A stretch of 64,000 nt of DNA from Sulfitobacter sp. LCG007 (GCF_040801785.1 NZ_CP161805.1:372001-436000); one strand, 5' to 3'. Numbered from the stretch's first letter, positions 36,688 to 45,150 are shown. The notes: generated by a model not told the origin, from the sequence alone. Translations and numbers: made by a program.

Positions 36688-37476
36688 TCAGACAATGATC
36701 AGGACCAGCATGACAATCGCCATCCCCATCATCATCAGGTTTTCTGTCAAGCTTACGAACCCGAGCGGCACGTTCGAGTTGCCGCCGAGGCAGGCGCACT
36801 TCAGTTCGCGCTTGTCGATGTAGACCGCCTTGAACACGCTGATGGCACCGACGGTGGAGATTAACAGCGCCGCCGGGGCGGCCAGCGGGGTCAGCAGCAT
36901 ACCCGTCATCAGAATGCCCGCCCCGGTTTCGACCCAAGGGTAGATATAGGCGTATGGCACCCATTTTCGCGCCAGCAGGTCGTAGTTAAGGAACATCGTC
37001 GTGAAACTCTCGATGTCGCGGAGCTTCTGCATCCCCAACAGGATCATCGAGACCGAGATGAACCAGCCGAGCGTCTGCCATGTGATTGTGCCGAGAAAGC
37101 CGATGGACAGCGCAAGCGCCGTTGCCGCGGCCACGGCGAAGAGGTAGATCACCGGTTTGTAGGTCGTGGCCTTCGGATCGTAGTCGGTGAGCTTCTGGCG
37201 CAGGGCATCATAGCCACCGACGCGTTCGCCTTCGATCCAGACCTGCGGTGTGGTGGGAACGTCGTATTCTTTCTTGAACGCATCTACTTCTGACCGTTCG
37301 CGGAACAGCCGGTCATCGACGTTGAACCCCTTGCGGTCCAGAAGCCAGCGTGCCTTTTGCCCCGCTGGGCAAAGGTGGTTCGGCAAAGCCATGCGGTAGA
37401 GAACGGCTGTCGTCCCGGTCGCGGCGGTGGCGGGATCTGTTGTTACGTCGGCAAAGTCGCGGGTATCCTTTGGCAT
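36688..37476 (-). CDS. Glutaredoxin-MauE/DoxX fusion membrane protein
   Basis: This 262-aa protein joins an N-terminal glutaredoxin-like domain (residues about 20-95: TAVLYRMALPNHLCPAGQKA with a single active Cys, and TTPQVWIEGERVGGYDAL) to a C-terminal MauE/DoxX-like domain of four or five membrane helices (YLFAVAAATALALSIGFLG onward). A C-terminal LKCACLGG motif could be a second redox site. Such fusions occur in metal-resistance islands and probably handle thiol redox at the membrane. It is the last gene of the operon controlled by the first CsoR palindrome. Confidence 0.8.
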   Translation of the reverse strand: MPKDTRDFADVTTDPATAATGTTAVLYRMALPNHLCPAGQKARWLLDRKGFNVDDRLFRERSEVDAFKKEYDVPTTPQVWIEGERVGGYDALRQKLTDYDPKATTYKPVIYLFAVAAATALALSIGFLGTITWQTLGWFISVSMILLGMQKLRDIESFTTMFLNYDLLARKWVPYAYIYPWVETGAGILMTGMLLTPLAAPAALLISTVGAISVFKAVYIDKRELKCACLGGNSNVPLGFVSLTENLMMMGMAIVMLVLIIV

Positions 37477-37494
37477 TTCATGGTCTCCTTGCGA

Positions 37495-37626
37495 TCAGCG
37501 TCCGTGAGAATTGCGGATAAAATAAATGATACCGGTGATCAGAAAGGCCATGAAAAGCAAAGCAATCAGTCCCATGCCGCCAATCATCATCCAGCCCGCA
37601 CCTTCGTGCATTTCACCATTCATCAT
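37495..37626 (-). CDS. 43-aa small membrane protein of the copper operon
   Basis: The frame MMNGEMHEGAGWMMIGGMGL followed by one membrane helix (IALLFMAFLITGIIYFI) and RNSHGR is Met- and His-rich at the N-terminus, which suits copper binding. AAGGAAA lies 8 nt upstream. It sits between DUF305 and the glutaredoxin-MauE gene, with 3 and 18 bp gaps. Similar Met-rich GWMMGGMG small proteins are common beside copper genes. Confidence 0.72.
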   Translation of the reverse strand: MMNGEMHEGAGWMMIGGMGLIALLFMAFLITGIIYFIRNSHGR

Positions 37627-37629
37627 TGC

Positions 37630-38187
37630 TCAGTTTCCTTCTTCGGCGCGAGGAGTGCCGGGGGCCGCATCCCCGTTAGCCTCGATATCCGCGATGTAAC
37701 TCTTCATTTCCTCGATCTCGCCGCGCTGCGCCTCGATGATCGCATCGGCAAGCTTGCGGACACGCGGGTCGGAAATGTTGGCCCGTTCGCTGGTCAGGAT
37801 CGCGATGGAATGGTGTGGGATCATCGCCTTCATCCAGGCGACATCGTCCACGGTGTCCTGAGACCGGACGAGATAGACGCCGGCGGTGAAGGCGATGGCT
37901 GCGCCCGCAAAGATCGCGAAGTTGGCCTTCCGGTTGGAATACATGCCCAGCATGAAAGGAAGCATGATGATTGCCATCATCCCGCCCATGTAGAGCGCCA
38001 TCCACATCCGGGTCTGCGAGAAGAAGACGTGGTCTAGGGCGTAGGTGTTGAGATACATCAGGCCAAACATCACAACCGTCGAGGTGCCAATCATGGCGAA
38101 GAACCGACCATAGCTGCTGCCCTTGCCGCTTTTGCTATCGTGATGCGTGCCGTGCGAAACCATTGTAGTGTCGTCCCGATGTGCCAT
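37630..38187 (-). CDS. DUF305 membrane protein
   Basis: This 185-aa protein has a cytoplasmic His-rich start, three membrane helices (RFFAMIGTSTVVMFGLMYL, MWMALYMGGMMAIIMLPFML, FAIFAGAAIAFTAGVYLV) and a periplasmic DUF305 tail with WMKAMIPHHSIAILTSERA and the matching EMKSYIADI helix. DUF305 domains are ferritin-like four-helix modules often found in copper islands. ATG 38187 was chosen over 38211. It is the first gene of a minus-strand operon headed by the CsoR palindrome at 38202. Confidence 0.86.
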   Translation of the reverse strand: MAHRDDTTMVSHGTHHDSKSGKGSSYGRFFAMIGTSTVVMFGLMYLNTYALDHVFFSQTRMWMALYMGGMMAIIMLPFMLGMYSNRKANFAIFAGAAIAFTAGVYLVRSQDTVDDVAWMKAMIPHHSIAILTSERANISDPRVRKLADAIIEAQRGEIEEMKSYIADIEANGDAAPGTPRAEEGN

Positions 38188-38201
38188 TGCCTGTCTCTTC
38201 A

Positions 38202-38222
38202 ATATACCCATATGGGGTATAT
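38202..38222. promoter_or_regulatory. CsoR-type operator 1
   Basis: ATATACCC (38202-38209) and GGGTATAT (38215-38222) are perfect 8-bp arms with a 5-bp spacer, the TACCC-N5-GGGTA core seen for CsoR-family repressors. It lies between the divergent DUF305 and csoR starts and so should control both. Confidence 0.85.
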
Positions 38223-38267
38223 AACCAGAATGTCAGCCCCATGGTTCCCGAAAAGGAGCGCCGCTTG

Positions 38268-38540
38268 ATGAAGGCCAACAAGGAAAAGACGATGAACCGC
38301 CTGTCGCGGCTCGAAGGGCAAGTGCGCGGTGTCGCGAAGATGGTCGAAAGCGACCGCTATTGCATGGACATACTGGCGCAGACGGCGGCGATCCGGTCCG
38401 CCTTGCTGGGGGTCGAGAAGCTGGTCCTCGAGAATCATGCGCAGCATTGCGTCGCTTCCGCCATCGAGAGCGGCGACCCCGAGGAACAACGGGCCAAGTT
38501 CGATGAGTTGATTGGGCTTTTGCAGAAAGCATCACGCTAG
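38268..38540 (+). CDS. csoR: CsoR-family copper-sensing repressor
   Basis: This 90-aa all-helical repressor has the copper ligands Cys32 (YCMDIL), His57 and Cys61 (NHAQHC) at exactly the spacing of CsoR (C-x24-H-x3-C). The N-terminal helix NRLSRLEGQVRGV lacks the extra His of RcnR/FrmR types. Cu(I) binding would release it from the TACCC-N5-GGGTA palindromes at 38202 and 39207. ATG 38268 has AAGGAG 9 nt upstream. Confidence 0.9.
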   Translation: MKANKEKTMNRLSRLEGQVRGVAKMVESDRYCMDILAQTAAIRSALLGVEKLVLENHAQHCVASAIESGDPEEQRAKFDELIGLLQKASR

Positions 38541-38623
38541 CTTTTCCAACGCGATGTCGAGATCGCCTTTGGCGATATGGGTGTGTTCATCATCTGACCC
38601 GGCTGCGTTCTCGTAGATACACG

Positions 38624-39109
38624 TCACTGCCTTCCATCCATTCCACTGTGCCGGTCGCGTATGTCCTGCGGCCAAGTGGATTTGATGTAGCTCAGAACTG
38701 CGACGATTTCGTCGTCCGTCAGCCTGCCCTCATAGGCTGGCATGTTCGATACATAGTCCGGATCGCCGATCACTTGACCGATTCCATATTTTGTCAGACG
38801 AAACAGGGTGTCGCCGTCATGGTGCCATGTGTGGCCCGTTTCATCATGCGGCGGTGCGGGCAGTCGACCGTCCGGCCCCGGTGCGCGCCAGTCCGGTTGC
38901 CCTTCGAGCCTTACGCCGTGGCAGGAGGCGCAGTTCCGGGCATAGAGGTCAGCGCCGAGCGCAACCGTTTCAGATTCGTCAGCACGCAGGACTATCCTGT
39001 CCGGTTCGGCCGACCCCGGTTGAAAGGTAAGGAAGGTGGCCCCGAGAAAGACCGCACTCGCGACGATGATTGCCACCACCTTCACAGACTGACCCCGTAA
39101 ATAAACCAT
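38624..39109 (-). CDS. Membrane-anchored cytochrome c
   Basis: This 161-aa class I c-type cytochrome has an N-terminal anchor (SVKVVAIIVASAVFLGATFL), the haem motif CASCH and a distal Met in VSNMPAYEGRL. GGAGG lies just before ATG 39109. It is divergent from the copper efflux/oxidase operon with the second CsoR palindrome between them, so its expression should be copper-linked. It may carry electrons from the multicopper oxidase or another copper enzyme (inference). Confidence 0.86.
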   Translation of the reverse strand: MVYLRGQSVKVVAIIVASAVFLGATFLTFQPGSAEPDRIVLRADESETVALGADLYARNCASCHGVRLEGQPDWRAPGPDGRLPAPPHDETGHTWHHDGDTLFRLTKYGIGQVIGDPDYVSNMPAYEGRLTDDEIVAVLSYIKSTWPQDIRDRHSGMDGRQ

Positions 39110-39206
39110 TTTTCCTCCGCCGCAGGGTTTATAAAAAGGGTGCCGATCAGTCCTGCAAATCGCCGTAGCTTTGAGACTGGCGATCATCCGCTTGTGATCC
39201 CGTCAA

Positions 39207-39235
39207 GTCAATATACCCACAGAGGGTATATTGAC
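39207..39235. promoter_or_regulatory. CsoR-type operator 2
   Basis: Two perfect 12-bp arms, GTCAATATACCC (39207-39218) and GGGTATATTGAC (39224-39235), are separated by ACAGA. The core is the same TACCC-N5-GGGTA as operator 1 and the spacer has the same length. It lies between the cytochrome c and the divergent copper operon. Confidence 0.88.
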
Positions 39236-39265
39236 GCGCCGCAACGCCCGGTCTACCAAAGCCTT

Positions 39266-39640
39266 ATGAGTTTGATGATCACCACCATTAAGCTGATCCG
39301 CGCTGGGATGGTGCTGGCCCTGATAGGGTTTTTCACTTTCGGTACGCTGGCAACGCCTCTGTCGGCTACGCAGAACGATCATCATGACATGTCTTCTACC
39401 GATACGCACATGTCCGGTGATCATCATACCGACGTTGTATGTCCTTCAGGTCATCTTGCAGGTTCGCATGATGCGGATGACGGTGACTGCTGCGTCGGAA
39501 CATGTACGATAATCCTTGAAGTCGCAGCGCCTTCTGTGACGAGGGTTTCTTTGCGGAAGTCCAATGAATCGTCTTTCCGCCCGATGCTAGCTCGCCCCAG
39601 TTCTACTGAGTTTTACCGTCCGCCGTCTCTGACCATCTGA
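39266..39640 (+). CDS. His/Cys-rich exported protein heading the copper operon
   Basis: This 124-aa protein has a signal or anchor helix (AGMVLALIGFFTFGTLATPL) and a metal-binding-looking middle: DHHDMSSTDTHMSGDHH, then VVCPSGH and GDCCVGTC. ATG 39275 (MITTIKL) is an alternative start. It lies 31 bp after CsoR operator 2 and is the first gene of the operon. I cannot assign a family with confidence; a CopL- or DUF2946-like periplasmic copper buffer is likely. Confidence 0.62.
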   Translation: MSLMITTIKLIRAGMVLALIGFFTFGTLATPLSATQNDHHDMSSTDTHMSGDHHTDVVCPSGHLAGSHDADDGDCCVGTCTIILEVAAPSVTRVSLRKSNESSFRPMLARPSSTEFYRPPSLTI

Positions 39641-39718
39641 TCGCGGCTCGCAAGCGGGCCTGACATCGGAACATGATCCCGCAACCTCGGGGTCCACTTC
39701 AGACGACCAGGACAGTTC

Positions 39719-39940
39719 ATGACATCCAAGTCTTTCATAGCCGGGGCACTGCCCCTGGTGCTCGCTGCATGCGACGCGGCGACTCCGCTTCCGGAGACGG
39801 CGCATATTCTCGCGCCCGCAACACCCGGCGTCGTCGAGCGGCAGACCGGATATGCAAACCCGATCCGCAACTATACGGCTCGCCCGGTGACCGATCCAGA
39901 TGACTGGCGTCAGTCCAACTCATCGCAGGAGGGCCAGTGA
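39719..39940 (+). CDS. Small lipoprotein of the copper operon
   Basis: This 73-aa protein has a lipobox (LPLVLAACDAA) and a polar remainder containing YTARPVTDPDDWRQSN. Its stop overlaps the following TolC-family ATG (TGATG), so the two are coupled. Function unknown; perhaps a partner of the outer-membrane factor. Confidence 0.68.
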   Translation: MTSKSFIAGALPLVLAACDAATPLPETAHILAPATPGVVERQTGYANPIRNYTARPVTDPDDWRQSNSSQEGQ

Positions 39941-41400
39941 TGGGCGGTCTCAAGATGACGGTCATGGCGTTTCCGTTCGCTCTCGGTGCTTGCGCGACGA
40001 CACTTCCCACAGGCATCACCGCTCCCGGTGCGGGGTTCGCTCTCGTTGCCAGCAAAACGCACGAAGCGACCGGGAGGCGTTCGGTCTGGCTGCAAAGCAG
40101 CGCACAGGCGCAGCAGGTCGCGGGCGAAATTCATGCTCTTGTCCACCGCAAGACCATCACGGCAGACACGGCCGTTCAGGTCGCTCTTCTGAACAATCGC
40201 GGCTTGCAGGCTTCCTATGCAGCGATCGGTATTTCCGCAGCCGAGGTTTGGCAGCAGGCGACGCCCGAGAACCCGGTCGTCTCAGTCGGTCTGCTCGGGA
40301 TCGGCGCCCCGGAGTTGGGACTGTTTCGGGCGCTGGAATCCGTGATCGCTGTCAATCTTTTGGACGCTCCGACGCGGCAGCGCCGTGTTGCCGTCGCCCA
40401 AGCCGATTTCCAGCGTGCGCAGATGCAGGCCGTTCTGGACACGCTCGCCCTTGCGAATGCGACGCGCACCGCCTGGATTGATGCGGTGGCCGCGTTCGAG
40501 ACCGTGGCGCTTCTGAACCGGGCCGCGCAGTCGGCGGACGCATCCTCGGAACTGGCATTCCAGCTCGGGCGCACCGGCGCGCTCAACCGGGCCGCACAGG
40601 CGCGCGAGCAGGTCTTCGACGCAGAACTCGCCGCGCAGACCGCCGAAGCCCGCCTGGCTGCTGCGAGCGCCAAGGAACAGTTGACCCGACTGATGGGGCT
40701 GTGGGGGACCGAAGTCGATTATTTCGTTCCGGACGCTCTTCCCGCGCTTCCCGGCAGCCTGCGCTCGACGGCCGGGCTCGAAGTCCGCGCCTTGCAGAAC
40801 CGCGTCGATCTCGAAGTCGCGCGCCTCAGTCTCGCGGCGACCGCCGCCGCCTACGGCCTGACCGACGCGACCCGCACGCTGACCGATCTCGAAGTGATCG
40901 CGGGTGCCGAACTGGAACGCGAGCGCGAAGACGGAAATAGTGAGGAGGAAGTGACGCCCCAGATCGAACTGGAGTTCGCGATCCCGATCTACGACAGCGG
41001 CAAGGCCCGTCTGCGAAAGGCCGAGCTGTCCTATCTGCAAGCTGCCAATGTGCTTGCGGAAGCCGCCGTCAATGTCCGGTCCGAAGCCCGCTCGGCCGAG
41101 ACACAGTATCGCGGCACCTATGCGATCGCGCGGCAATACCGCGACGTGGTTCTTCCCCTGCGCCGGATCATCGACGAGGAATCGCTGCTTGCCAACAACG
41201 GTATGATCACCAGCACGTTCGAGCTTCTGGCCGATGTGCGCGAGGGGCTCGGAAGCCAGCTCGATGCCGCCGAGGCCAAACATCAATTCTGGCGCGCGGC
41301 AGCAGGTCTCGATGCCGCCATTTACGGTGGCGCCGGTGCGGCAGGTGGTGGCGACGGCGGCGGCGTCGAATTGGCCGCCGGCGGCGGTGCCGGACACTGA
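39940..41400 (+). CDS. TolC-family outer-membrane lipoprotein
   Basis: This 486-aa protein has a lipobox (FPFALGACATTL) and the two-repeat helical layout of outer-membrane factors (for example ALLNNRGLQASYAAIGISAA and RNRVDLEVARLSLAATAAAY-like segments). The C-terminus is Gly/Ala-rich (GGAGAAGGGDGGG). AGGAGG precedes ATG 39940. No RND pump or adaptor gene is in the operon, so its export partner must be elsewhere. With CusF and the oxidase it suggests copper removal from the periplasm. Confidence 0.85.
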   Translation: MGGLKMTVMAFPFALGACATTLPTGITAPGAGFALVASKTHEATGRRSVWLQSSAQAQQVAGEIHALVHRKTITADTAVQVALLNNRGLQASYAAIGISAAEVWQQATPENPVVSVGLLGIGAPELGLFRALESVIAVNLLDAPTRQRRVAVAQADFQRAQMQAVLDTLALANATRTAWIDAVAAFETVALLNRAAQSADASSELAFQLGRTGALNRAAQAREQVFDAELAAQTAEARLAAASAKEQLTRLMGLWGTEVDYFVPDALPALPGSLRSTAGLEVRALQNRVDLEVARLSLAATAAAYGLTDATRTLTDLEVIAGAELEREREDGNSEEEVTPQIELEFAIPIYDSGKARLRKAELSYLQAANVLAEAAVNVRSEARSAETQYRGTYAIARQYRDVVLPLRRIIDEESLLANNGMITSTFELLADVREGLGSQLDAAEAKHQFWRAAAGLDAAIYGGAGAAGGGDGGGVELAAGGGAGH

Positions 41401-41430
41401 ACCTCAACCCCTCGATAAGGGACAAGACAG

Positions 41431-42789
41431 ATGCTCAACAGACGTCAACTTCTCGGGACCGGGGTGGCAGGTGCCACGCTCGTGTCCACAAAGACCTGGT
41501 CTCAGACCGCGAACCGCAGCCTGCCGGAGGCTGCGCTTACCAACGCGGCCGGAACGCAACCCCCCGTCGCGCCGGTTTCGGGGCCGGACTATAACCCCGT
41601 CGTCACGCTGAATGGCTGGACCCTGCCGCACCGGATGAAGGACGGTGTGAAGGAGTTTCACCTCGTTGCCGAACCGGTCGAACGCGAGCTGGCCGAGGGC
41701 ACGACCGCGTACCTCTGGGGCTACAACGGCACCTCCATCGGCCCGACCATCGAAGCGGTCGAGGGCGACCGGGTTCGCATCTTCGTGACCAATCGCCTGC
41801 CCGAGCACACGACAGTGCATTGGCACGGCCTGATCCTGCCCTCGGGGATGGATGGGGTCCAGGGGCTGAGCCATCCGGGCATCCCGCCCGGCAAGACATT
41901 TGCCTACGAATTCGACTTGGTGAAGTCGGGCACTTTCATGTATCACCCCCACGCCGACGAGATGGTGCAGATGGCCATGGGCATGATGGGCATGTTCGTC
42001 GTGCATCCGAAGGACCCCGCGTTCCGCCGGGTCGACCGTGATTTCCTCATCATGCTGAACGCCTTCGACATTGATCCGGGCACCTACATCCCACGCGTCA
42101 TGGAGATGACGGACTTCAACCTGTGGACGTGGAACAGCCGGATCTTTCCCGGCATCGACCCGCTCGTGGTCAACAAGGGTGACGACGTGCGGGTGCGTGT
42201 TGGCAACCTGACGATGACAAACCATCCGATCCACATGCATGGCTACGACTTCAAGGTGTCCTGCACAGACGGCGGTTGGGTGCCGCCTGAAGCCGCATGG
42301 CCTGAGGTGTCCATCGATATCCCCGTCGGCGCGATGCGGGCCTTCGACTTCAAGGCCGATCACGAGGGCGACTGGGCGATCCACTGCCACAAGTCGCACC
42401 ACACGATGAACGCCATGGGCCACGACATCCCGACCTTCATCGGGGCCGACAAGACGCAGGTCACGCAGAAGATCCGCCAGTTGCAGCCCGAATACATGCC
42501 GATGGGCACCGCGGGCATGGCCGACATGGGCGAGATGGAGATGCCGATCCCGCGCAACACGACGCCGATGATGACGGGCTGGGGCAAGCATGGACCAATT
42601 GAGATGGGCGGTATGTTCTCGGTCGTGAAGGTGCGTCCGGGCATTGCCACGGGCGACTACGCCGACCCCGGCTGGTATGAGAATCCGCCGGGCACACAGG
42701 CCGCCGAATGGACCGGCGATGTGCCCGAGCCCATTCAGGTCGCCGATGCGGTGACCCGCTATACCGATCCGCCGCGCTCGCGCGGCTGA
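41431..42789 (+). CDS. copA: Multicopper oxidase (CopA/CumA type)
   Basis: This 452-aa enzyme has a Tat signal (MLNRRQLLGTGVAGATL) and all four copper-ligand motifs: TVHWHGLIL, YHPHADEM, NHPIHMHGYDF and HCHKSHHTMNAMGH. A Met-rich segment (PMGTAGMADMGEMEMP) may bind Cu(I). It should oxidise Cu(I) to Cu(II) in the periplasm using oxygen. It lies between the TolC-family gene and the cupredoxin. Confidence 0.9.
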   Translation: MLNRRQLLGTGVAGATLVSTKTWSQTANRSLPEAALTNAAGTQPPVAPVSGPDYNPVVTLNGWTLPHRMKDGVKEFHLVAEPVERELAEGTTAYLWGYNGTSIGPTIEAVEGDRVRIFVTNRLPEHTTVHWHGLILPSGMDGVQGLSHPGIPPGKTFAYEFDLVKSGTFMYHPHADEMVQMAMGMMGMFVVHPKDPAFRRVDRDFLIMLNAFDIDPGTYIPRVMEMTDFNLWTWNSRIFPGIDPLVVNKGDDVRVRVGNLTMTNHPIHMHGYDFKVSCTDGGWVPPEAAWPEVSIDIPVGAMRAFDFKADHEGDWAIHCHKSHHTMNAMGHDIPTFIGADKTQVTQKIRQLQPEYMPMGTAGMADMGEMEMPIPRNTTPMMTGWGKHGPIEMGGMFSVVKVRPGIATGDYADPGWYENPPGTQAAEWTGDVPEPIQVADAVTRYTDPPRSRG

Positions 42790-42829
42790 TCATTCCGTCA
42801 ACAACCCACCCAGACCAGAAGGAAATGCA

Positions 42830-43318
42830 ATGAGCGGAACGATGATACTCGTGGCAACCATGCTGTCGCTCACCGCCCCGGCCTTCGCCGCAGGCACCCA
42901 TGAAGGTGGTCACGATGACCATCACGGCGCGGAAATGGCGGTCGGGATGCCGGGCGATGCACATAACGCGAGCCGGACTGTCGAAATCTCCATGATCGAA
43001 ACCGACGACGGCGAGATGCTGTTCGAACCGCGAGACCTTGCCTTCGCGAAAGGAGAGACCGTGCGCCTCGTGATCAGCAACGACGGCGAACAGGAGCATG
43101 AATTCGTCCTCGATACGGCAGAGCAAAACCAAGAGCATAAAGCCCTCATGGAGCGCTTTCCGGAGATGGAGCACGACGATCCGAACGCGGTTCGCCTTCA
43201 GCCCGGCGAAACCGGTGAGATCGTTTGGACTTTCGCAAACGAGGGTGAGTTTGAATTCGCCTGCCTCATCCTCGGTCACTACGAGTCCGGCATGCACGGT
43301 CCTGCCGTCGTCAACTGA
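42830..43318 (+). CDS. Cupredoxin-domain periplasmic protein
   Basis: This 162-aa protein has a signal peptide (ILVATMLSLTAPAFAA), a His-rich start (HEGGHDDHHG) and a type 1 copper fold: EHEFVLDT gives the first His, and FACLILGHYESGM gives the Cys, His and Met ligands. AGAAGGAAATGCA precedes the ATG. It may shuttle electrons or copper to the multicopper oxidase encoded upstream. Confidence 0.88.
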   Translation: MSGTMILVATMLSLTAPAFAAGTHEGGHDDHHGAEMAVGMPGDAHNASRTVEISMIETDDGEMLFEPRDLAFAKGETVRLVISNDGEQEHEFVLDTAEQNQEHKALMERFPEMEHDDPNAVRLQPGETGEIVWTFANEGEFEFACLILGHYESGMHGPAVVN

Positions 43319-43344
43319 CACTTTGAAACCTAAGGAAAAATCAA

Positions 43345-43632
43345 ATGAAAAGACAGATTCTTTCGATCCTCGCCGTTACCGCGCTCGTAATGGGCTCCTC
43401 CGCCTGGGCGCAAGACACGACCTTCACCAAGGGCAGTGTCAAATCGATTGACGCCGGAGCCGGTAAGGTCACGATCATCCACGAGGAATTGGTGAACCTC
43501 GATATGCCAGCGATGACCATGGTGTTTCGTGCTGACGAGGAAATGCTGGCACGCCTGTCCGAAGGTCAGGACATCGAGTTCGTCGCAGATCGCGTCGAAG
43601 GAAAACTGACGGTCGTAGAAATCAAAGAGTGA
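43345..43632 (+). CDS. cusF: CusF-like periplasmic copper chaperone
   Basis: This 95-aa protein has a signal peptide (ILSILAVTALVMGSSAWA, then QDT) and a small OB-fold with the CusF copper site: His in TIIHEELV and Met in LDMPAMTM, with the stacking aromatic replaced (no Trp seen; VFRADEE follows). It delivers Cu(I)/Ag(I) to efflux pumps in E. coli. It ends the copper operon and a strong terminator follows. Confidence 0.88.
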   Translation: MKRQILSILAVTALVMGSSAWAQDTTFTKGSVKSIDAGAGKVTIIHEELVNLDMPAMTMVFRADEEMLARLSEGQDIEFVADRVEGKLTVVEIKE

Positions 43633-43685
43633 TCGTGGCCCGGTCGATGCGGCAGATGTAGCGCTCGCCCGACATCCACTCTCAC

Positions 43686-43723
43686 GCCGAGCGGGTATCG
43701 CATCCGCTCGGCTCCTTTCGTTT
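43686..43723 (+). terminator. Terminator of the copper operon
   Basis: GCCGAGCGG (43686-43694) and CCGCTCGGC (43704-43712) form a perfect 9-bp stem with a 9-nt loop, then TCCTTTCGTTT. It closes the operon that begins at 39266 and lies between it and the convergent gene ending at 43723. Confidence 0.85.
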
Positions 43724-44313
43724 CAATGTTCGTGTGCATTTTCCCTTCGCGCCATCATCAGGTGATGTTCGCGGTGATGATCCTGGCTCGCCATCAGCCC
43801 GAAGAACCCAAGACCCTTGATCCGGGCGACCACGGCGGGATCGTCACTGGTGACGCGCAGCTCCATCCCGCTTTCCAATTCCGAGACTTCTACTGTCCAG
43901 CGATCATCCCGCGCGAGCTGTACGGCGTGGGCCGGAACCATCCGGCGAAGCGCGGCGAGCGTTTCCGGATCGCCCGTCGCCAGCGCGGACAGACCGTTTG
44001 GCAATGTGGTTTCCGTAACGACCGTATCCGAGACCAGCCGGTCCATATCCAACAGATGCGCCCTAAGGCGCGCCAGATCGACGCGACCCCAGTCCGTTTC
44101 GGGGTCGGCCTCCAGAACACGCACGACTTCGGACAGAGCCGCAAAGGCCCCTTGCCCTGGTTCGGTCAGTCCGATGCCGTCAGCGGGTCGATCCTGGCCA
44201 GGCGTTACATGATCCATTCCCTTACCGTGACCAGAGTGCATCGTTTGCGCCAAGGCGACGTCCGAGCTGCCGACAACAGCTACCACGGCCAGAACATTCT
44301 TCAATTGCATCAT
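43723..44313 (-). CDS. His/Met-rich periplasmic protein, unrecognised
   Basis: This 196-aa protein has a signal peptide (NVLAVVAVVGSSDVALAQ), a His-rich N-terminal stretch (TMHSGHGKGMDHV) and a His-rich tail (ASQDHHREHHLMMARRENAH). Middle segments are helical. ATG 44313 or 44310 starts it. Its place in the island and the metal-binding ends suggest copper buffering, but no family is recognised. Confidence 0.62.
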   Translation of the reverse strand: MMQLKNVLAVVAVVGSSDVALAQTMHSGHGKGMDHVTPGQDRPADGIGLTEPGQGAFAALSEVVRVLEADPETDWGRVDLARLRAHLLDMDRLVSDTVVTETTLPNGLSALATGDPETLAALRRMVPAHAVQLARDDRWTVEVSELESGMELRVTSDDPAVVARIKGLGFFGLMASQDHHREHHLMMARRENAHEH

Positions 44314-44365
44314 CAAACCTCGCTGAAATCCAGCTGCAGACTATCATCCACATTCGCAAGCCCAT

Positions 44366-44896
44366 ATGATTTCTATCATGTCAGACTGGCAGCACATATT
44401 TGATGACGCGCCGCTGCGCGTCCTTGATCAGGGGGCGGTTCTATTCCGGCGGGGCGATCGTGTCAGGTCGATGTATCTTGTCCGGTCCGGCGCAGTCGCT
44501 CTGGAACGACGAATGGAAGATGGAACCGCGCTGACCCTGCATATCGCCACTGAAGGCAATGCGCTGGCCGAGGCATCCCTGTTTGCCGAGACCTACCACT
44601 GTGAAGCTGTTGTCCGCTCGCCTGCCCGGATCGCGACTATGCCCCGAGCTAATTTTCTATCCGCATTGCGCGAGCATCCAAGTGCAGCTTTGAGTCTCAT
44701 CGAAATCCATGCCCGAGAAGTTCAGGCGCAACGTGCGCGGATCGGGATACTGCGCCTGCGCCGCGTCTCCGACAGGCTGGACGCATGGCTCGACCTTTAT
44801 GGAGCACCGCAGAAGGGCGAGTGGATCGGAGTTGCAGATCAGATCGGTGTATCGCCACCCGCACTCTATCGCGAACTGGCGCGGCGGCGAGTCTAA
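44366..44896 (+). CDS. Crp/Fnr-family regulator, short form
   Basis: This 176-aa protein has a cyclic-nucleotide-binding-like domain (LDQGAVLFRRGDRVRSMYLV, GNALAEASLFAETYHCEAVV) and a shortened helix-turn-helix (GVADQIGVSPPALYRELARR). Fnr cysteines for an iron-sulfur cluster are absent. It lacks about 50 residues of a typical Crp protein, mainly at the ends. It diverges from the His/Met-rich gene and may regulate it, perhaps as a redox or metal sensor. Confidence 0.82.
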   Translation: MISIMSDWQHIFDDAPLRVLDQGAVLFRRGDRVRSMYLVRSGAVALERRMEDGTALTLHIATEGNALAEASLFAETYHCEAVVRSPARIATMPRANFLSALREHPSAALSLIEIHAREVQAQRARIGILRLRRVSDRLDAWLDLYGAPQKGEWIGVADQIGVSPPALYRELARRRV

Positions 44897-45011
44897 GACC
44901 CTCATTTCTGGCACCGCTAAGAAACAGTCCGATTCCGACTGCCAAATACCCATTTGAAAATCAAGCGGTTGTTGACGGTCTTTGACTATCATCTCATAGC
45001 TGAGTTTTGCA

Positions 45012-45019
45012 AATTTGTG
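45012..45019. repeat. IS21 target-site duplication, left copy
   Basis: AATTTGTG here is identical to the copy at 47488-47495 just outside the right end of the element. Confidence 0.85.
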
Positions 45020-45150
45020 TGTCAATCGGCGGCCAACTTTGACCCCGTATCGGCGTCCAAAATTGACCCCTCATGGGACACGGGCGGCTGGCCCGAGGCG
45101 GCGTAGCTTCCACGCGGCGCAGCCGGATCGGGCCAGCGATGATCCGGGTT

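Noticed and set aside
44952-44964. TTGAAAATCAA as a possible Fnr box near the Crp/Fnr gene
   Set aside because: The spacing is three bases instead of the four plus flanking T/A of the TTGAT-N4-ATCAA consensus.
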